Source: Termitomyces sp. T153
Lineage: Eukaryota > Basidiomycota > Agaricomycetes > Agaricales > Lyophyllaceae
Reading direction: 5' to 3'
DNA: 64,000 nucleotides
Assembly (NCBI GenBank): GCA_018296165.2
Contig: JACKQL020000008.1
Location: 1,240,001 to 1,304,000 of the forward strand
In this document: positions 58,080 through 64,000 of the stretch, in pieces
How the letters are laid out: the number at the start of each line of letters is the position of its first letter
Position numbering within the stretch: position 1 is the first letter of the stretch
The notes under the pieces: generated by a model
Seen by the model: the letters and a program-made list of their open reading frames with translations, nothing else
Database searches by the model: none
Told to the model about the DNA's origin: nothing
Position numbers and translations under genes: made by a program

Positions 58080-59095
58080 CAGTATGGCTACTAAAGAAGG
58101 TTGCAGCTTCTAAAGAATTTGATGCTTTGATGACATTTTGATGGCTGCCAAAGAGGATTGATGCATTCCAAAGAATTCAGATCCTCTATAAAGAATTCTA
58201 ATGCATTTCCAAGCATCTAAAAAACTATGATCAATATAATGTGTTCTCCATTGATTTTGTTCAACTGGCATAATGCTGTGTTTCTACTGTTCCTTGATTG
58301 TTATTTCTGCAGTTAAAATAGATCTTCATGTCACTTTTCATTTAAATAGCTTGTTGTCAATGGTAGTACCAGCTTTGGCCACCCTCTGTCTTCTCAGCAG
58401 CTTTCTGATGGCACTGAGCAGATACATTTCTGAGGGTAGATTTTGTCACAAGCAGCAGCAGCCAGTTATGAGAAATAGCCAGCAGATGGACCTGCTGCCA
58501 GTCTGCTAACATCAGGAGATTTTAGTATTGAGGAGGGCCAGTCACTGTCAAATGTAATTGCAATGGACTCAATAGTAACTAACAGGTCCTAGATCCTGGT
58601 CAAAGGACTCTGCTGGATATATATAATATGCTACAATGTATGGCCTCCATGGCACCCATATAGCAGACTACATTGTGGGGATTCTGCTATAGTGTAGTAG
58701 ACTCTATCAGTGATGTAGGATACAATCCAAAGCATGCTCTGCTGTAATATAGGATATACTACATATGTATGTCTATATGGCAGATGCCTAGGAATCACCC
58801 ACCAGAGTTGGAATAGGAGGTGGTGAGGATGGGGCAGCTGCTGGCAGGGCATTGGCAGTGCAATGTAGTGGCCCTGGAGTCATGGTGGGAGGTGGCAGCC
58901 AATACAGAGAAAGTGCTGCCAGGGCTTGCAGAGGTCCTAGCAGTGGTTAGAGTGCAAATGGAGGTGGACTTGGGGATTGCAGCAGTGGAGGGAGGAGTTC
59001 TAGAGGGGGGGAGGGAGTGAGAGGTTGTACTCTGTTTTTCTTGTTGTTCCATGCCTTCCATAGTCCCATTCTATAACATTTTGTATCTGTATAGC
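58080..59095. other. CpG-depleted sequence, no gene recognised
   Basis: Short local repeats (GCTTCTAAAGAA- and CAAAGA-like units near 58,090-58,200). The minus frame at 59,061-58,795 is Ser/Thr/Pro-rich. Nothing identifiable. Confidence 0.35.
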
Positions 59096-59101
59096 ATGTA
59101 C

Positions 59102-60563
59102 TTAGTCTTCATTGTCATCCTGCTTAAGATTGGTGTGAAATGAATGAAATTTCAGATTCAAGTGAGAGAATAAAAGAATAAAACATGCAGGGTGTTCTTT
59201 GTGAGAGATGCCAGGGCTTTGTAGAGCATTGCAGATGAGGGTTCTGGAGTTGGGTAAGGGTGCTGGAGAGGTTTCTGCAGGGCTTCTAAGTGCTTTAATA
59301 ATGTTGATGGATGAGGTATTATCTTGAAGAGTTGGACCAGGGTTGCTGGGTGGAGTTTCTTCAGACCTGGGCATAGGCTGAGCATTTGTGGTTGAGCTTG
59401 AGAGGAGTCTCTGGATCTTGGAGTTATGTTGGTTGGATTAAGCAGGGTTGCTGGAGGTCCAGCTGGAGAGTGGGCATGCTTCAAGTTTGCTTAGTAGTGG
59501 CATTGATTTTATTCTAGAGGAGTTGGCAGAGAGAGGTGGGAGTCCCTTGGCAACTGTGGGGGCAACAGAGTGAGGGTTGTCCTTGAGGGGTGGGGTATGC
59601 TGTAGGTGGGAGTTCTTGGCAGCATGACAAAGAGGAGCTCTGGGGTTGGGGGTTGTCATTGTAGCAGACTTGACAAAGAATAGTTTTATATGCCAGCTAT
59701 GCTGTGATTAGTTAGCATAGAGGTGGAGATACTTTCTCTAGGCTTGGTTTGCTCATTCTTGCAGTCTATTGATCTCTGAGTGTGGAGTGATTGATGGATC
59801 AATTTCAAGAGTGGATAGTATTTAGAGGTTTGTGTCTTAGCAGAGGTGTGTTTAGATAGGGGTTTGCTGGGCTCTGGAGTATGATTAGTGTGCAGTGGAG
59901 TCTGACAAGTGCTTGTTTAAGTAAGTTTCTCTGGCCTGGAGATGGAGTTTGTAGGTTTGGACATACTATGTGACATTTTTTTTTGTTCCTGGGCAAAGCT
60001 AAGTCCAGAAACAAGTAGGAGAGTCTTATATGTTCCTGGTGTTCTCAAGGCTTATAGTGCTGCCAGAGTTTGTCAGGACAAGTACATTTGGAGTCCTAGG
60101 GTATGAGTTCATCCTTCTTGGAGTAGGGATTGGTGATCTAGAGACAGCATGAAGGTTGATTAGTGGACAATTCTTGGTGGAGTTGCTTCTGAGTAAAGTG
60201 CTAAGTGAGGAGGAGTTTGGAGTTGCTGTTCTGGGGTTGTTCTTCCTAGGAGAGGAGCCAGTGGTCCAGGGGTGATGCAAGTGTTAGCTGGTCATCAGAT
60301 TTTTTGGTGGAGTTGTTTCTAGCTATTATGTTGAGCAAGAAAGTTTGGGGTTGCTGTTTCATAGGTTTGTCCTTTCTGGGAGTAGGAGCTAATGGTCCAG
60401 AGGTGATGTAAGGAGTGCAGAGTTGCATTAAGAGTTGTATTGGAAGGGGTCCAGCAGTAGATTTTGTCTCTTTCCAGGGTAGAGCCAGCAGACTAGAGGT
60501 AGCACAAGGGTTGGTGGGGCACTGGCTTGTTGGCAGAGCTACCTCTTGGGAATGATGGTGCAT
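59102..60563 (-). pseudogene. Decayed Pro/Thr/Ser-rich frame built on the minisatellite
   Basis: Minus-strand frames (60,563-60,246; 60,280-60,026; 59,659-59,438; 59,484-59,158) share a Pro/Thr/Asn-rich style with recurring GPLAPTPRK- and SPIPTPRR-type peptides, one per minisatellite unit. They shift frame repeatedly. This may be a disordered repeat protein, a decayed gag-like linker, or chance translation. No domain is visible. Confidence 0.25.
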
Positions 60564-60960
60564 GGGTGCATGGAGGGGGGGGGGAGTTGGTCCAGAAACA
60601 AGCCTTGTGGGTTATGTCTTTTTTGGAGTAGGAGCTATTTGTCTGGGATTAGCATGAGGGGCTGGTTGGTTGTTGGCTTATCAATGGAGTTGTTCTTGGG
60701 GCTTTTGCAGAGTAGGGCAAGGAGTCCAAAAGTGTGCTTTATGGGTTTGTTCTTCCTAGAGTAGGAGCCAGCAGTTTGGAAGTAGCATGGGGGAGTCAGT
60801 TGATTGCTGACTTGTCAAGTGAGTTGTCTTTGAAGGTGATGCTGAGTAGGGGAAGAGGTTCAGAGGTGTGTTTTGTTGATCTATCCTTCTCAGAGCAGGA
60901 ACCAGAGGTCCAGAGACAGTGTAAAGAGTGGATTGGGGGTTGGATTGTTGGTGGAGTTGT
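60060..60960. repeat. Minisatellite, about seven units of ~100-145 bp
   Basis: Cores of the form TTGTCCTTYCTRGGAGTAGGAGCCARTGGTCCAGAGRTGATG recur near 60,110, 60,236, 60,365, 60,465, 60,620, 60,748 and 60,885, with GGAGTTGTTYCTG-like linkers between them. Divergence between units is substantial, so the array is old. Confidence 0.7.
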
Positions 60961-61199
60961 GATGGGAGTTGTGCTGGGTGGAGGAGGGAGGTTTGGAGTG
61001 GGTGGGAGTTCCTTCCTTATTCATATCAGCACAACATATAAACATGTAATGGGAATTACCCCTGGGTGGCAGGATTCATTCCACTTAGCTCCAAAGGGCT
61101 TCTTGAGGCACCCATTACTTCTGGATTCATTAGGAATTCAACTCTCACAAGTGACCCCCTGCATGTTTTTACTTTATCCTCTCACACAATCTGAAAACT

Positions 61200-62960
61200 C
61201 AATTAATTAGAGCAGAAGTCCAGGACCATTATATAGGCATGCTACAAATACAAAATGTCATAGAATTATGGGGCACTGATACAGAAAGATCAAGAAAACA
61301 ACAAAGCCCAACTCTCCCAACTCCCTCTCCCCCTCTGGAGCAGGCCCTGCTACTCTCCCCACTAAGTCCACATCCATCTGAGTCACAACCATGACCAAAG
61401 TCTCTGGGTACTCCAGAAGAGGCTCCCCCATGTCCATGGCCAACTTCCACTACAACTTGGTCTCTACCACATTTCTCTGCTTATGATCTACCAGCAGCCT
61501 CCCCATTCAACCCATGCCCTGCTCCAACTCTGCACAATGATCCCTTGGCATTTGTGCTAGCCTGTTCTAAATTCATGCAAATGCAGCCAAAGGCTTGTTA
61601 AGAAGGATTCTGTGCTTGCAAATCCAGTCTGAAAGAACATGTTAGTAGGGCTGGAGCAGAAAGAAAAGGCTCATGCATAACTCCTCTCTGCTCTGAGGCC
61701 ACCTCATTGGCAAGTCACTCCTCTTGCCTCTGCACAGCCTCCAACATTGTGAAAGGCACTTGCCCTACCTGCACCTCCCTCTGGCCCAGTTGCTCCCACA
61801 GTTCCTGCACCTCCAACAACCACTTCATGGCCATCTGCAAAGCAATCTCTTGATTTCTCCACACCCCATTTTGCTCCCTCTATATCTTGTTCTAGTCCTT
61901 CTCAATTCTCCAGACCTCCTCCTTATGGGTTGCTAGCAACTCTTGCACCCCTCCACCTAATGATGCAGGAGCACCTTGGAGACTGACCAGAGTGCTTCCA
62001 TGGACTGTTCCACTAGGGCTCCAAATCCAGAAGAGTACACCTAGGGGCCCAGCAGCCCTGCCATTGACTCCTTGCCTTAAACTCTCTTGCTAGGCCCTGC
62101 CTCTGATAGCAATGACACCTTTTACTTTTCCTTGCCACACAACATCTGAGCTCCCTTTCTCTGCCCATCCTGCAGAAGTCCCACCTTCACTGTGGACTAC
62201 TCCCCACTTCCTCCACCCTCCACTCTGGACCTCCAGCTTGACACCCTACCCCTGCACCCCATACCCATCTGCTCCACAACCAACACCAAGTCCCACTCCT
62301 GCTTCACCAATGTGTAAGCTATATGCCAGCTTAACAAGATTGGGCACTTCTTATGCCATGCCCAACAGGGAAGACACATTAATATGTCATAACAAGAACC
62401 CTGCATCAGCACTTCAAACTCGCATTTCTTTTCATATTGAGCAGAGAGGGTGCACTACTCAAATAATCAGCTGGAGCACAGAAAAAGTCTACCAACCTAC
62501 CAAAGCCTTCTTTTGACACCACTTGAGGGTTGAGGGACTCTGTGCTTGTTCCATCACCTCTGCAAACTTCTCTGGAGTCATGTCCACCTGCATAATGCAC
62601 AACAACTCCAGAGCTCTGCACCAGCACCTCAAACTTGCATCTCTTCCTATATCAAGCACAGAGGACACACTACTCAAACAATTAGCCAGAGCACAAAAAA
62701 AGTCCACCAACCTACTGGAGCCTCCTCTTGATACCACTTGAGGGTTGAGGGACACTGTGCTTGCCCCATTGCCTTTACAAACTTCTCTGGAGTCACATCT
62801 ACCTGCACAATGCATAACAACTCCAAAACTACCATCACTCCCCCTGGCTCAAAGTTCAGCCTGGAGGAATGCACTAAGGCCAACTGTATCAAACTCCCAC
62901 CTTGAGAGAAGCTCCAGACAGACTTGCCACCACCATGGATAGCTCTGCTAAAGCTCAATT
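61200..62960 (-). pseudogene. Antisense cysteine-cluster gene within the right-hand family-A element
   Basis: Minus-strand frames upstream of the plus-oriented LTR at 63,370 keep CYDILMCLPCWAWHKKC (about 62,398-62,345). Its cysteine spacing C-x5-C-x2-C-x6-C is identical to that of the plus-strand frame at 32,200 in the other family-A element. The distance from the cluster to the LTR is also similar once the 216-bp duplication here is subtracted. Upstream on the minus strand are LELLCIVQVDVTPEKFVKAM segments, doubled by the duplication. Downstream is Pro/Gly-rich. Stops are frequent. Inferred: the same antisense gene in two elements of one family. Confidence 0.45.
62407..62840. repeat. Tandem duplication, ~216 bp x2
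   Basis: CACTTCAAACTCGCATTTC (about 62,410) and CACCTCAAACTTGCATCTC (about 62,626) start two homologous blocks, each ending near CATAA(T/C)...AACAACTCC. Confidence 0.85.
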
Positions 62961-62974
62961 AGTGACTCCAAAAC

Positions 62975-63369
62975 TCAAGAAAGCCAGAAAAAGACTACAA
63001 TACATTGACTACATCTTCTTGCAATCCCACTGATGATTGTACTCTGCATGGTGGCCCTTGTATTCAGCCCACACATCAATGTGGTTCTCATTGGAAGGTG
63101 GGGAGGTTGGAAATGCAATTGACAACAATGCTGCTGAAGAGGAGGCAGAAGAAGACATGGAAGAAAAGTTTTAGGAACTCCAGGGTACATCTGATCCTTT
63201 TTAATTGATTGGAAGGAACTCCCTGACAAATGATGGCCATGCTTTGACTTTGTTCCCCATGCCACCACTGTGGTTTGATCAATATTGCTTGCACTTCAAT
63301 TTTTATGCTCCTGCCAATCCCTGACTCATGCTCCACCCCTTGAGGGTCTCAATGCTAAAGGGGCAGTGA
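62975..63369 (+). pseudogene. Pol C-terminus (chromodomain-like) of family-A element
   Basis: Plus-strand peptides TWKKSFRNSRVHLILFN-x-LEGTP resemble the WEVEEILDSRvh..yLvkWkGyp core of a Gypsy chromodomain. They are followed by the EGLNAKGAVMS-like pol terminus and the purine tract AAAGGGGCAG before the LTR. The same order is present, reversed, at 31,778-31,424. Confidence 0.5.
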
Positions 63370-64000
63370 TGTCATAACCTGCTCCTAGACCTCTGGACTT
63401 TCCTCCAGATCACCCTGCCTCTCCAGAGCTTCTCCCAACAATCCCTCAACTTACCCCAGCCTTTGCTGACCCATAGCACCCATCCCAGCTAACTCCAATG
63501 CTTCCTCAGCAAGCTCTGACAACCTCCTGGCAAACTCTACTGCATCTTCTATGAGCCTCCTCAGATCCCTCTTCTCCCACAAAGCCCCAGGCCTCTCCAA
63601 CACATCTTCTGGCCCAGGCATATGTCACTGGCTAACCCTTACAACCCATATGACACCTTCAGAGCTCTTTAACAACCATGGGGCAGATCACATCCCTATC
63701 AGTTTCCATTAGAATATTGCTACAGCCCACCATCTGATCAGAACCAACATCTGTCAACCCTGCATAGCTCTGACAAACTGCACTGTTGCACCCTCAACTC
63801 CTAGAGGAGGTTTAGTAGTTAGTATATAAGTCATAGAGTAGCATCTGTTACCTCAGTCTTGATATTACTTTACTTGGTTACCTGTATCTTGTGTCTCTTT
63901 CTATTATGTTTCCTGGCCTTGTCTCTGTTTCTATTTTTAGTCTCAAATCTATCTTTTTCTCAGTTTTGTCTTGTCTTAACTCCATCTTGTCTTGTCCATC
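63370..64000 (+). mobile_element. Family-A Gypsy 3' LTR, cut by right edge
   Basis: It begins TGTCATAACCTGCTCC after the purine tract and follows the solo LTR at 36,778 in outline, including the TTGATATTAC/CTTGTCTTGTC pyrimidine region, until the window ends. CpG has been lost compared with the solo LTR. Confidence 0.75.

Overview
This window is from a filamentous basidiomycete, most likely a mushroom-forming Agaricomycete with a transposon-rich genome. The signs are GT-AG introns of about 50-100 nt, a KDZ-type transposase with a cysteine-cluster region, Ty3/Gypsy elements of the kind common in Agaricomycetes, and no bacterial-style operons. All assignments come from reading the sequence; no database search was possible.

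Region 1 (1-21,000) is the gene-bearing side with ordinary CpG content. It holds the 5' part of an aminoglycoside-phosphotransferase-like kinase gene running off the left edge, a three-exon gene (3,712-8,393) for a very long charged coiled-coil protein with a C-terminal WHPDRF segment, a proline/serine-rich gene (15,078-16,096), and a microsatellite-rich stretch (about 11.9-14.2 kb). At 16.86-18.77 kb there is a minus-strand array of nine tRNA-Val-like units. One (18,488-18,570) is an intact intron-containing tRNA-Val(AAC); the others are decayed.

Region 2 (about 21,100-64,000) is a nested transposon graveyard in which CpG is almost absent by eye, the expected scar of cytosine methylation and deamination. 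It contains two copies of a long (about 0.9-1.0 kb) tRNA-headed SINE-like retroposon with 12-14 bp target duplications, five LTRs or LTR pieces of one Gypsy family (family A), Gypsy pol remnants, a decayed KDZ transposase gene, two further arrays of tRNA-like units, several minisatellites, and decayed genes with Zn2Cys6-like cysteine clusters. One CpG-retaining solo LTR (36,778-37,886) has a perfect 5-bp target duplication.

The best-preserved mobile element is an 8.9-kb Ty3/Gypsy retrotransposon (47,491-56,436) with a complete 5' LTR, PBS, gag, pro, pol and PPT. Gag, pro and pol lie in three different frames. Both junctions carry a canonical -1 slippery heptamer in the correct phase (GGGTTTT beside the gag stop; GGGAAAA in the pro-pol overlap), so two successive programmed -1 frameshifts are predicted. 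Its 3' end is abnormal: the direct 3' LTR stops after 331 bp and is followed by a complete LTR in inverted orientation. The composite is flanked by ACAC, and removing it with one ACAC restores the reading frame of the minus-strand gene it interrupted.
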